64,000 nucleotides of DNA from NCBI RefSeq assembly GCF_028882275.1, contig NZ_JARBUT010000002.1:248001-312000 (forward strand), written 5' to 3'. Source of the stretch: Nocardiopsis sp. N85. GTDB taxonomy: Bacteria; Actinomycetota; Actinomycetes; Streptosporangiales; Streptosporangiaceae. The position numbers and the translations under genes are program-made. Shown here one piece after another: positions 30,225 through 37,990 of this stretch. The notes under the pieces are model-generated. The model worked only from the letters and a program-made list of their open reading frames with translations. It did not search any database and was not told the DNA's origin. Every line of letters starts with the position of its first letter. Position 1 is the stretch's first letter.

Positions 30225-30707
30225 TCACAGCGCCTGGAAGTAGCGAACGATCGGCAGGGGGGCGAGCCCCGCCTTCTCGTAGGCGCGTCGGGCCGGGGCG
30301 TGGCCCTCGTCCCCGCCGGTCTCGATCATGGCGACGCCCATGCCCTGGTCACGGATCAGGTCCACGGCGTGCCCGGTGAGCGCGACCCCCACCCCGGCCC
30401 GCTGGTGATCGGGGTCCACGGCCAGCAGGGTCACCTCGCCCATGTCCTCCTCGGATCGGATCCGCACGGCGTAGAACCCGGCGATCTCCCCCTCCCGCAG
30501 GGCCACCCGCACGAGGGTCTCCCCATCATCGATGGCGTCCGCGACCGCCGCCCGCCGACTCACCCGCCAGTCGGGGATCATCCGGTCGTAGAGGACCGCG
30601 CCCAGCGCCTCGCGCAGCGAGGCGTGCACCGGCTCCCAGGCCCGCAGCGACAGCTCCAGCAGAGTCTCGCGGTCGTCGCCCCGGATATCCCTGATCTCGA
30701 TGTCCAT
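30225..30707 (-). CDS. GNAT-family N-acetyltransferase
   Basis: 160 residues of the GNAT fold. VTLLAVDPDHQRAGVGVALTGHAV holds the acetyl-CoA pyrophosphate loop (QRAGVG), and ARRAYEKAGLAPL is the conserved C-terminal helix-strand. It transfers an acetyl group to an amine of unknown identity. Start at the ATG giving MDIEIRDIRGDD. It is the last member of the minus-strand run downstream of the sulfur-carrier gene but separated from it by a terminator-like hairpin. Confidence 0.88.
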   Translation of the reverse strand: MDIEIRDIRGDDRETLLELSLRAWEPVHASLREALGAVLYDRMIPDWRVSRRAAVADAIDDGETLVRVALREGEIAGFYAVRIRSEEDMGEVTLLAVDPDHQRAGVGVALTGHAVDLIRDQGMGVAMIETGGDEGHAPARRAYEKAGLAPLPIVRYFQAL

Positions 30708-30796
30708 GGCGGCACCGTAGTGGGGTCCGCCGCCGACGGGCAAAGGTTTTCGCCCGGTCCGCCGACCGCGCTCCCCGGCCCGCCCCGGGACGAGGG

Positions 30797-30830
30797 CGGC
30801 CCCGCGTCCTCCGGAGAGGGCGCGGGGCCG
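30797..30830 (-). terminator. Hairpin after MoaD/ThiS gene
   Basis: A perfect 10-bp stem (CGGCCCCGCG / CGCGGGGCCG) with a 14-base loop, 78 bases downstream of the stop codon of the sulfur-carrier gene. Confidence 0.5.
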
Positions 30831-30907
30831 GGGAGCCGCCGGGTCTCGCGAGCCGACGGAGTTCGGGGGACGGCGCCGAAGGCCCCGGGTGGTGGAGGGT
30901 GGGGGGA

Positions 30908-31183
30908 TCAGCCCCCCGCGACCGCCGGAATGATCGAGATGTTCGCGCCGTCGGCGATCTCGGTCTGGAGCCCCTTCGCGAAGCGCACGTCCTCGTCACC
31001 GACGTAGACGTTGACGAAACGGCGCACCTTGCCGTTGTCGTCCAGGATGCGCGCCCGGATGCCGGGGTGGTTGGCCTCCAGATCGTCGAGGATCTCGGCG
31101 AGGGTGCCGCCCTGGGCGGTCACCTCGGCGGCGTCGTCGGTGTAGGTGCGCAGGATGGTGGGCACGCGGACGCTGGCGCTCAT
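30908..31183 (-). CDS. MoaD/ThiS-family sulfur carrier protein
   Basis: 91 residues with a ubiquitin-like beta-grasp fold ending in the diglycine ISIIPAVAGG needed for adenylation and thiocarboxylation. ILRTYTDDAAEVTAQGGTLAEILDDL and RFVNVYVGDEDVRF are typical of the CysO-like branch. As a thiocarboxylate it donates sulfide to a PLP enzyme or to another biosynthetic step. It lies 67 bases downstream of a threonine-synthase-family gene and would share its riboswitch-controlled transcript, implying a methionine-related sulfur role. No activating ThiF/MoeB gene is adjacent. Confidence 0.92.
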   Translation of the reverse strand: MSASVRVPTILRTYTDDAAEVTAQGGTLAEILDDLEANHPGIRARILDDNGKVRRFVNVYVGDEDVRFAKGLQTEIADGANISIIPAVAGG

Positions 31184-31216
31184 GGCGTTTCTCTCTCGTG
31201 GTCGTGGGGAGGAGGG

Positions 31217-31241
31217 CCCCGGGGCGTGGCGCCGCCCCGGG
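31217..31241 (-). other. Intercistronic hairpin
   Basis: A 9-bp stem (CCCCGGGGC / GCCCCGGGG) lies between the threonine-synthase-like gene and the sulfur-carrier gene. It could protect the upstream message from 3' decay or lower expression of the second gene. Structure is seen; role is inferred. Confidence 0.4.
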
Positions 31242-31250
31242 GGCGAAGGG

Positions 31251-32510
31251 TCAGGCCAGGCCGGCCTCGGTGAACGCCTTCAGAGACGGCGCGATGGTGG
31301 CCGTCACGCCGGCGTCGACGGCGTTGAGGGTCTTGAGACCGTCACCGGTGTTGAGGACGACCGTCTCGGCCTTCGGGTCGAGCCGCCCCTCGCGGACCAG
31401 CTTGCGGAGCACACCGGTGGTGACACCGCCGGCGGTCTCGGCGAAGATGCCCTCGGTACGGGCGAGCAGCGCGATCGCCTCGACGATCTCGACGTCGTCC
31501 ACGTGTTCCACCGAACCGCCGGTGCGGTGGGCGATGTCGAGCACGTACGGCCCGTCCGCCGGGTTGCCGATGGCCAGCGACTTGGCGATGGTGTCCGGCT
31601 TGACGGGCTGGATGACGTCCAGCCCCTTCTCCCAGGCCCGCGCGACCGGGGAGCATCCAGTGGCCTGCGCGCCGAAGATCCGGTAGGGCCGGTCCTCCAC
31701 CAGGCCCAGCTTGATCAGCTCCTGGAAGCCCTTGTCGATCTTGGTGAGCTGCGAGCCGGAGGCGATGGGGACGACGATCTGCTCGGGCAGGCGCCACCCG
31801 AGCTGTTCGGCGATCTCGTAGGCCAGCGTCTTGGAGCCCTCGCCGTAGTAGGGGCGCAGGTTGACGTTGACGAAGCCCCAGCCCTCGCCCGCCTCGTCAC
31901 CGATGAGCTCGGAGCAGAACCGGTTGACGTCGTCGTAGTTGCCGTCGATGGCCACGACCTTGCCGCCGTAGACGGCGGCCATGACCACCTTGGCGTCCTC
32001 CAGACCGGCGGGGATGAACACGCAGGACTCGAACCCGGCCCGTGCGGCGGCCGCGCCGACGGCGCCGGCCAGGTTGCCGGTGGAGGAGCAGGACAGCGTG
32101 GTGAACCCGAAGGTGCGGGCGGCCTCGACCGCGATGGCGACCACACGGTCCTTGAAGGAGTGGGTGGGGTTACCGGAGTCGTCCTTGACGTACAGGGAGT
32201 CCAGGCCCAGTTCGGCGGCGAGGCGGTCGGCCTTGACCAGGGGGGTCAGCCCGGGGTTCATGTTGGGCAGCTCGGCCACGTTCGCCGGGACGGGCAGGAG
32301 GTGCCGGTAGCGCCAGATGTTGTTGGGGCCGCTCTCGATGTCGGCGCGGGTGACGGTGCCGAAGTCGTAGGCCACCTCTAGGGGGCCGAAACAGAATTCG
32401 CAGGCGAACCGGGGGGCGAGGTCGTAGCGCTCGCCGCATTCGCGACAGGACAGCGCGATACCGGGGCCGAAGGCGCGGACGGAGGTGGGTGCGGTGGCGG
32501 TCATCGCCAT
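31251..32510 (-). CDS. Threonine-synthase-family PLP enzyme, S-box controlled
   Basis: 419 residues. A zinc-ribbon-like N-terminus (ALSCRECGERYDLAPRFACEFCFGPLEVAYDFG with four Cys) precedes a fold-type II PLP domain: NPTHSFKDR holds the lysine that binds PLP, SSTGNLAGAVGAAAARAG binds its phosphate. Length and motifs fit threonine synthase, which converts O-phosphohomoserine to threonine. However it is preceded by a SAM riboswitch and followed by a sulfur carrier, so it may instead make homocysteine from O-phosphohomoserine and protein thiocarboxylate (MetM-like, as I recall reported in Streptomyces). The ATG has GGGGAG 10 bases upstream. Confidence 0.85.
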   Translation of the reverse strand: MAMTATAPTSVRAFGPGIALSCRECGERYDLAPRFACEFCFGPLEVAYDFGTVTRADIESGPNNIWRYRHLLPVPANVAELPNMNPGLTPLVKADRLAAELGLDSLYVKDDSGNPTHSFKDRVVAIAVEAARTFGFTTLSCSSTGNLAGAVGAAAARAGFESCVFIPAGLEDAKVVMAAVYGGKVVAIDGNYDDVNRFCSELIGDEAGEGWGFVNVNLRPYYGEGSKTLAYEIAEQLGWRLPEQIVVPIASGSQLTKIDKGFQELIKLGLVEDRPYRIFGAQATGCSPVARAWEKGLDVIQPVKPDTIAKSLAIGNPADGPYVLDIAHRTGGSVEHVDDVEIVEAIALLARTEGIFAETAGGVTTGVLRKLVREGRLDPKAETVVLNTGDGLKTLNAVDAGVTATIAPSLKAFTEAGLA

Positions 32511-33019
32511 GGCGAGGCGTCTCCCCTCATCTTCCCTGGTGGACACTTTGTCCCCAGGCCGGAGTTGGCACCTGTCCCGGCCGCCTCGCGAGATCCGCGA
32601 GTGTCGATGTACGCCGAGATGGTTGCCGGGGCTTCGCAGGGCCGGTCCCTCCACCCCTCTGGATGAGCAATATGAAGTTGTGGTGTTCTCCGCCGGCCCC
32701 TTCCGGACCCGGCACGGTCACTGTAACGGACGTGTTGACCGGTTTTCCATCGTGCGTGATCCGGGTAACACGAACCGACTCACATGGTGAGACGGCACTG
32801 ATCGGGGCCGGGGCGGTGCACGTGCTCTGTTTCGTACGCGTGACGTCGCACTCCGATGACCTGATGGGGGTTTGGGGCGCGCGTCGACAGGCGAGACCTA
32901 GGGTGCGTCCTCCTCCGTTCACCGTCCGTTCCCCGAGCCGGGCGGGTCACGGGCCCCGGGGGCCGTTTCCGTATCCTTCGGCACCGAGACCGTTTCGCGC
33001 ATTCCGAGAGGACGACCAC
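32511..33019. other. Divergent region with riboswitch
   Basis: 509 bases between the threonine-synthase-like gene and otsA. The SAM riboswitch fills 32526-32667. The rest contains AT-richer stretches around 32680-32780 that probably hold the promoter for the riboswitch transcript, and the otsA promoter toward 33000. No further gene was seen. Confidence 0.5.
32526..32667 (-). promoter_or_regulatory. SAM-I (S-box) riboswitch
   Basis: Read on the minus strand, the conserved S-box core is complete: P1 arms CTCATC and GATGAG at the ends, AGGGGTGGAGGGACCGGCCC, GAAGCCCCGGCAACC (32621-32635), GGTGCCAACTCC (32561-32572) and the GGGAAGATGAG closing element. It binds S-adenosylmethionine. The 3' strand of P1 runs into the Shine-Dalgarno (GAGGGGAG) of the following gene, with no room for a terminator before the ATG, so control of translation start is likely, a rarer mode for this class. 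Confidence 0.94.
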
Positions 33020-34456
33020 GTGGACAAGGCGCAGATCCTCATCGCCTCCAACCGAGGACCCGTGTCCTTCTCGATCACCGACGAGGACTCCCTGGAGCAC
33101 CGCCGCGGTGGCGGTGGGCTCGTCTCCGGCATGATCTCGGTGGCCACCGAGGTCGACGGCGTCTGGGTGTGCGCCGCCCTGTCGGACGCCGACCGGCGGG
33201 CCGCCTCCGAGTCCCCCGAGGCACGGCTGGACCTGCGGTACGACCTGGAGGGCATGCGGGTCCACATGCTGGACATCCCGGAGGAGACGCTCAAGGGCGC
33301 CTACACCGAGATCGCCAACTCGACCCTGTGGTTCGTGCAGCACATGCTGTACGACACCCCGAACAAGCCCTCGTTCGGCTCCGGGTTCCGACGGTCGTGG
33401 GAGGACTACACCGCCTACAACAACGCCTTCGCCGAGGCGCTGGTGGCCGGTGCCGCCGACAACGCCCGCGTGGCCGTGCAGGACTACCACCTGGCCCTCG
33501 TGCCGCGCGTCCTGCGGGCCCGCCGCCCGGACCTGCGCATCGCGCACTTCTCGCACACCCCGTGGGCGCCGCCGGAGTACTTCCGGATGCTGCCCGACGA
33601 CATCGCCCGGGATCTGTTGACGGGCATGCTCGGCGCCGACCGGCTGGGGTTCCTCAGCCCGCGCTGGGCCGACGCCTTCCTGCGCTGCTGCGCGGAGATC
33701 CTGCGCGCGGACGTGGACCTCGGGAGCAGGACCGTGGAGTACGGCGGCCGGATCATCCGGGTGGGCGTGCACGCGCTGGGCGCCGACGAGGCGGGGTTGC
33801 GCGAGAGCGCCGCCGAACCGCTGGTCGGGGTGCGCCGGGAGATGCTGGAGGAGTTGGTCGGCGACCGGAAGCTGATCGTGCGGGTCGACCGGACCGAACT
33901 CTCCAAGAACATCGTGCGGGGCCTGGAGGCGTACCGGGAGCTGCTGCGCTCCCACCCGGAGTGGCACGGCCGGGTGACCCACCTGGCGTTCGCCTACCCC
34001 AGCCGGGGCGACGTCCCCGAATACCGCGAGTACACCGACTCGGTGCTGCGGGTGGCCAAGGAGATCAACGCGGAGTTCGCGACCGCCGACTGGACGCCGC
34101 TGGTCCTGGAGGTCAACGACGACTACCCGCGTTCGCTCGCGTCGTTCCAGTTGGCGGACGTGCTGCTGGTCAACCCGATCCGGGACGGGATGAACCTGGT
34201 CGCCAAGGAGGGCCCGGTGCTGTCGGAGCGGGACTCCGTGCTGGTGCTGTCGCGGGAGGCGGGCGCCGCCGACGAGCTGGGCGAGGACGCCCTGACGGTC
34301 AACCCCTACGACACCGTGGAGACGGCGCGGGCCCTGCACCGGGCGCTGTCGATGCCCCCCGAGGAGCGACGGAGGCGACGCGAGCGGCTGGCCGAGGCCG
34401 CGATGGCGCTGCCGCCGCGCCGGTGGTTCCAGGACCAGTTGCGCTCCCTCGGCTGA
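33020..34456 (+). CDS. otsA: Trehalose-6-phosphate synthase OtsA
   Basis: 478 residues of glycosyltransferase family 20. ILIASNRGPVSF opens the enzyme, GGGGLVSGM forms the UDP-glucose loop, VQDYHLALVP and FSHTPWAP line the active site, and LVNPIRDGMNLVAKE is the diagnostic C-terminal motif. It joins UDP-glucose and glucose-6-phosphate to trehalose-6-phosphate; the phosphatase is encoded at 37991. GTG start after GAGAGGACGA. Trehalose protects against desiccation and osmotic stress. Confidence 0.95.
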   Translation: MDKAQILIASNRGPVSFSITDEDSLEHRRGGGGLVSGMISVATEVDGVWVCAALSDADRRAASESPEARLDLRYDLEGMRVHMLDIPEETLKGAYTEIANSTLWFVQHMLYDTPNKPSFGSGFRRSWEDYTAYNNAFAEALVAGAADNARVAVQDYHLALVPRVLRARRPDLRIAHFSHTPWAPPEYFRMLPDDIARDLLTGMLGADRLGFLSPRWADAFLRCCAEILRADVDLGSRTVEYGGRIIRVGVHALGADEAGLRESAAEPLVGVRREMLEELVGDRKLIVRVDRTELSKNIVRGLEAYRELLRSHPEWHGRVTHLAFAYPSRGDVPEYREYTDSVLRVAKEINAEFATADWTPLVLEVNDDYPRSLASFQLADVLLVNPIRDGMNLVAKEGPVLSERDSVLVLSREAGAADELGEDALTVNPYDTVETARALHRALSMPPEERRRRRERLAEAAMALPPRRWFQDQLRSLG

Positions 34457-34476
34457 GGCCCCGACGGGAGGTCGGT

Positions 34477-34494
34477 CTCCCCCGCGCGGGGGAG
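34477..34494 (+). terminator. Short palindromic terminator after otsA
   Basis: An 18-bp perfect palindrome (CTCCCCCGCGCGGGGGAG) begins 21 bases after the otsA stop codon. Confidence 0.5.
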
Positions 34495-34528
34495 GTGGAC
34501 GGTCGGGTCGTGGGGAAGGCTGGAACGC

Positions 34529-34987
34529 ATGGACCCCCGACCCGCCCGCGCCGCCGCCGACCCCCGTTCCCGCGCGACCCCCTGGGCGGTGGCCGCCGCC
34601 TCGTGGTCCCTGCTCTACGTCGTCTCCAAGGTGGAGTACGCCCTCGCGGGTCGGCTGGGTGTGACCGGTGGCCCGGAGGTGGGGGCCGCGTCGTACGCCG
34701 CCCACGGTCCCGGTGAGGTGGCCGCGGCCCAGTGGGCCAACGCCGGGGTGGGGCTGGTCGTCGTCCTGCTGTTCGCGGCGTGTGCGCTGCCGGCGGCCCG
34801 GCGGGCGCCCCGGTGGCTGTCGCTGCCGCCGGTGGGCGCGGTGGCGCTGATGGCGACGGTGGGCGCGGTCGTCATGGTCGGCCGGGATGTGTTCACCGGT
34901 TCCGGGGGAACGCCGTTCGGTCTCTACTGCCTGGTGTGGGCCGTGCTGTCCGCGGGGGTGCTGGTCACCCTGGCCCGAGGGCGATGA
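34529..34987 (+). CDS. Four-helix membrane protein, unknown
   Basis: 152 residues with four hydrophobic helices (about 19-36, 68-88, 100-116, 128-148). The arrangement WSLLYVVSKVEYALAGRLGV and the small size resemble DUF3995-type proteins, but I cannot assign it confidently. Starts at ATG 72 bases after otsA on the same strand, beyond a terminator. It converges on the GrpB gene. Confidence 0.65.
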   Translation: MDPRPARAAADPRSRATPWAVAAASWSLLYVVSKVEYALAGRLGVTGGPEVGAASYAAHGPGEVAAAQWANAGVGLVVVLLFAACALPAARRAPRWLSLPPVGAVALMATVGAVVMVGRDVFTGSGGTPFGLYCLVWAVLSAGVLVTLARGR

Positions 34988-34990
34988 CCG

Positions 34991-35022
34991 CGGGGGTCGC
35001 GCCCGCCCTGGGCCGACCCCCG
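34991..35022. terminator. Bidirectional terminator between convergent genes
   Basis: A 9-bp stem (CGGGGGTCG / CGACCCCCG) lies between the stops of the membrane protein and GrpB genes, which converge. Confidence 0.5.
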
Positions 35023-35028
35023 AATCGG

Positions 35029-35622
35029 TCAGTCGTCGGCGCTGGGCGCCCCGGCCTCGATGAGGATCTCGCGGATGATCCCGGACTTGGCGTCGGAGTA
35101 GTCCTGGATCCGTTCCCAGGTGCGTTCGGCCAGTTCCCGTTTGACCGCGACGTAGCGGTCGCGGGCCGCGGGGTTCGCGATGAGGTGATCGCGGAACCGG
35201 CGCATCCGCTCGCCCTCCGAACAGCCCTCGCTGAAGACGTGCAGGTTGAGGTTGATCCCCGGCCCCTTGAGGACGCGGTGCTCGTACCAGTCGGGCTCGC
35301 GGATGACGAGGGTGTACCCGACGGCCTCCAGGTCGGGGAGGTAGGCGGGTTCGTCGGCGGAGTCGGCGACGACGAGCAGCAGGTCGACACAGGGTTTGGC
35401 GGGCAGTCCCGGGACCGAGGTGGAGCCCACGTGCTCGAAGAGCAGGACGCGGTCGCCGAGTGCCCCGTGGACGCGCCCGGACTCGCGCTCGAACAGGTAG
35501 GGCCACTTGGGGTCGTAGTCGGAGATGTGGACCCGGCCGTTGACGAGGTTGCGGTGCTCAGGGGCGACCTCGATCCGCGGTTCACCTCGTGAGGGCAACG
35601 GTGACGCTTCGAGGGGTGACAT
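35029..35622 (-). CDS. GrpB family (UPF0157) nucleotidyltransferase-like protein
   Basis: 197 residues. FEHVGSTSVPGLPAKPCVDLLL is the GrpB signature, with the GS and acidic residues of a nucleotidyltransferase fold, preceded by SDYDPKWPYLFERE. The family includes domains fused to CoaE kinases; biochemical activity is unproven. The ATG follows a gap of 456 bases, so it appears to be a single gene. Confidence 0.92.
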   Translation of the reverse strand: MSPLEASPLPSRGEPRIEVAPEHRNLVNGRVHISDYDPKWPYLFERESGRVHGALGDRVLLFEHVGSTSVPGLPAKPCVDLLLVVADSADEPAYLPDLEAVGYTLVIREPDWYEHRVLKGPGINLNLHVFSEGCSEGERMRRFRDHLIANPAARDRYVAVKRELAERTWERIQDYSDAKSGIIREILIEAGAPSADD

Positions 35623-36078
35623 TCAACAAAGGGTTCTCCGGTTCGCCTCCCACGTCAAGGGCATCGGGCGTCGCTTACATATGCACGTGTATTCGTAACA
35701 CCGCCGAACACGGCGGATCCCACTGAGAGCAACACGGCAGATACGCATAGAGAGAATTCGACGCGCTTTTTCCCATGCTTTTCCCCGTTTTCTTCACGCC
35801 CTTTACCCGACCCGATCACCGTCGGTCACTCCGGCGCGGCGACCGGGAGGGGCCGCCCGCACGACCGGACGGGCCGACCGGGACCCCGCCCCCTCACGTG
35901 CCGCTCCGAGCGCCCGTGGTCGGCCTCGTCGGGTTCGCGGAGCGGTCCCGGGGCGGGCACGGACACGGCTTCGGCGTTCCCGCCGAAGCGCGTCGACACC
36001 ACCGATGGGTGTGCGTCGCGCACCGCTCCCGAAGACGTGAAGGGCCGGCCCCCGGTGTCGGCCCTCCCCGACCCGGCG
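35623..36078. other. Intergenic region, no gene seen
   Basis: 456 bases between two minus-strand genes. The part next to GrpB (35640-35800) is AT-richer and likely contains its promoter. A hairpin at 36041-36065 ends the upstream gene. No coding frame with G/C third positions and a start was found. Confidence 0.45.
36041..36065 (-). terminator. Hairpin after pseudo-mycosin gene
   Basis: A 7-bp stem (AGGGCCG / CGGCCCT) with an 11-base loop lies 14 bases past the stop codon of the subtilase-like gene. Confidence 0.5.
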
Positions 36079-37218
36079 TCAGCCCCTACGGCGGCGTCCG
36101 CCCTTCTTGCGCCGGGAGGCGGGCCGGGCCTCGGCCGCGCGTTCGTCGGCGATCTCGGCCTCGTCCAAGGCGCGTTGGGCCTTGACCCCGTAGGGGTCGG
36201 CGTTGGAGCGGCGCACCCACACCACGACCAGGGCCACTCCGAAGAGCAGCACGGCACCGCCCGTGACGAACCACGCCCATATCGGGACTCCGCCGCCCTC
36301 GTCGGCCCGGTCGGCCAGGTCCTGGTCGACGAGGGGGAGGTCTTGGGCGTCCCCGGCCGCCAGGGCCCGCGCCCCGGGCAGGTGCAGGCTCGGAAGCCCG
36401 TCAGGCCCCTCCTGTCCGCCCTCCACCAACGCGGCGCGGACCTGTTCCGGGCGCAGTTGCGGGTAGGCCGAGCGCAACAGGGCGGCGGCCCCGGCCGTCA
36501 TCGCCGCCGCGTACTCCGTGCCGGTCACCTGGGCCTGACCCATGTCGGGCCCCGCGGTCTCCAGGTCGGCGCCGGGGGCCACCAGTTCCATGACCCCGGG
36601 TTCGGGCGAGTCCGGGATGAGTGCGGCGTTCTCGTCGATTCCGCCGACGGCCAGCACGTTGGGGTCGGCGGCGCCCCCGGCCGGGCCGACCACGAGGGTG
36701 CCCATGGCGACGGCGTCGCGCGTGGCCCCGGTGAGGTCGGCCCCCTCGGGGATCTCTGGCAGCAGGACGACCTGGGCGCCGGACTCGGCGGCGTGGCGCA
36801 CGGCGGCGGCCAGCCGGCCCTCGGTGGGGATGATCAGCAGCCCGGAGTCGGGGGCCACGCCGAGCACACCGCCGTCGGCGTCCATGCCGTGCCCGTGACC
36901 GGCCACCAGGGCGGCCGCGGCACTGCCGGTCTCGGCGTCCCCGTCGTTGGCCCCGAACTCGTCGTCGATGGTGATGTTGTCGACCAGGTCGGGGTGATCG
37001 TCGTAGACCGACGCCCCGGGCAGGCCCACCGTGATTCCCTGTCCCTGTGTTTCCGACCACAGTTCCTGGGCGTTGACGGACTGCAACCCCCATTGTTCGG
37101 GGCGGAAGTCGGGGACCCCGTCGGCCGCCGCGGGGGCGGCGGTGAGACCGAGAACGGTCGCCGCGACGATGGCGGCGATCCCGGTGTGGTTCTCGTTACG
37201 GCAGATGCCCCCGAGCAC
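36079..37218 (-). CDS. Mycosin-like subtilase lacking all catalytic residues
   Basis: 379 residues: signal peptide (about 1-32), subtilisin-like domain (about 40-280), a membrane helix at about 318-342 and a Lys/Arg-rich tail. The plan matches mycosins, the serine proteases of type VII secretion. The catalytic positions are all changed: the Asp site reads VGLPGASV (Gly68), the His site DAETGSAAAA (Thr98), the oxyanion Asn GPAGG (Gly181), and the Ser site GTEYAAAMTAGAAALL (Glu235). It cannot be a protease of the usual type. GTG start. No type VII genes lie nearby. Confidence 0.88.
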   Translation of the reverse strand: MLGGICRNENHTGIAAIVAATVLGLTAAPAAADGVPDFRPEQWGLQSVNAQELWSETQGQGITVGLPGASVYDDHPDLVDNITIDDEFGANDGDAETGSAAAALVAGHGHGMDADGGVLGVAPDSGLLIIPTEGRLAAAVRHAAESGAQVVLLPEIPEGADLTGATRDAVAMGTLVVGPAGGAADPNVLAVGGIDENAALIPDSPEPGVMELVAPGADLETAGPDMGQAQVTGTEYAAAMTAGAAALLRSAYPQLRPEQVRAALVEGGQEGPDGLPSLHLPGARALAAGDAQDLPLVDQDLADRADEGGGVPIWAWFVTGGAVLLFGVALVVVWVRRSNADPYGVKAQRALDEAEIADERAAEARPASRRKKGGRRRRG

Positions 37219-37428
37219 GACAAGCCCCCCTCGAACTTTGCTCCCTGTACCAGTGCAATTCTGTCATGAGCACAGGTTTCCGGCGTGGACAAGTGACCGT
37301 GAGGGTAGGAAAGGCAACTGTAGCCCCGCTGCCAGTCCTGGGTTTTCCGCTCCGCATCCGGCATGTCGAGTCGCTAGCATGTGTCGGGCCGATCCGGACA
37401 AACCAATTTCCCGTCCAGGGGGTGTCCC

Positions 37429-37713
37429 ATGCCGAATATCGGTCCGACCGGAGACGGTCCGTCGGCCCTCGCCGAACGCGATCAGCGCATCCTCGCCTTC
37501 GAACGCCAGTGGTGGAAGTTCGAGGGATCCAAGGAACAGGCGATCCGCAACGAGTTCGGGTTCTCCGCCACGCGGTACTACCAGTTGCTGAACGGGCTGG
37601 TCGATCGCCCCGAAGCACTGGCCTTCGACCCCATGACGGTCAAGCGGCTGCGTCGGGTGCGCGCCGACCGGCAGCGTCAACGCAACGCGCGCCGGCTGGG
37701 CATCCGACTCTGA
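37429..37713 (+). CDS. DUF3263 family small basic protein
   Basis: 94 residues with a DUF3263 domain (about 20-80): ERDQRILAFERQWWKFEG, AIRNEFGFSATRYYQLLNGL and a basic C-terminus RQRNARRLGIRL. The helix-turn-helix-like layout and high Arg content suggest DNA binding, which is inference; the actinobacterial family is uncharacterised. Start at the ATG after AGGGGGTGTCCC. Ends in a strong terminator. Confidence 0.88.
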   Translation: MPNIGPTGDGPSALAERDQRILAFERQWWKFEGSKEQAIRNEFGFSATRYYQLLNGLVDRPEALAFDPMTVKRLRRVRADRQRQRNARRLGIRL

Positions 37714-37794
37714 GGCCCCTTTTCGGTCGCTCCATGCCTGAACCTTCATGGATGCGACCCGAGGTCCGAAACCGCACCAACGGTGGAGAAAAAC

Positions 37795-37823
37795 GCGGGT
37801 GCGCACCACCGGTGCGCACCCGC
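37795..37823 (+). terminator. Strong hairpin terminator after DUF3263 gene
   Basis: A perfect 13-bp stem (GCGGGTGCGCACC and its complement) with a 3-base loop, preceded by AAAAAC. It lies 81 bases after the stop codon. Confidence 0.6.
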
Positions 37824-37990
37824 CCCTCTCCTCTCTCGCGGTGCGCCACGGCGCATCGGTCCCGCCGGGCGACGGCGGAACGCGGGACGGACGCCCGGCA
37901 CCGGTTCCCCCATCTCTCGGAAGTCCACCCCCCGTTCACCGGTCCCGGCTAGGTTGGAAGACCGGAAGAGCCCGCCCGGAAAGGTCCGCC

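Noticed and set aside
31251..32510. Cysteine synthase CysM instead of threonine synthase family
   Set aside because: The N-terminal zinc-ribbon-like segment and the HSFKDR and SSTGN motifs match threonine synthases; CysM has a shorter N-terminus.
32527..32922. 131-codon minus-strand frame over the riboswitch
   Set aside because: The stretch is explained by a conserved RNA structure; the frame product is not protein-like.
32489..33019. Upstream extension of the otsA frame by 177 codons
   Set aside because: It overlaps the riboswitch region and has no family similarity; the GTG start at 33020 gives the normal OtsA N-terminus.
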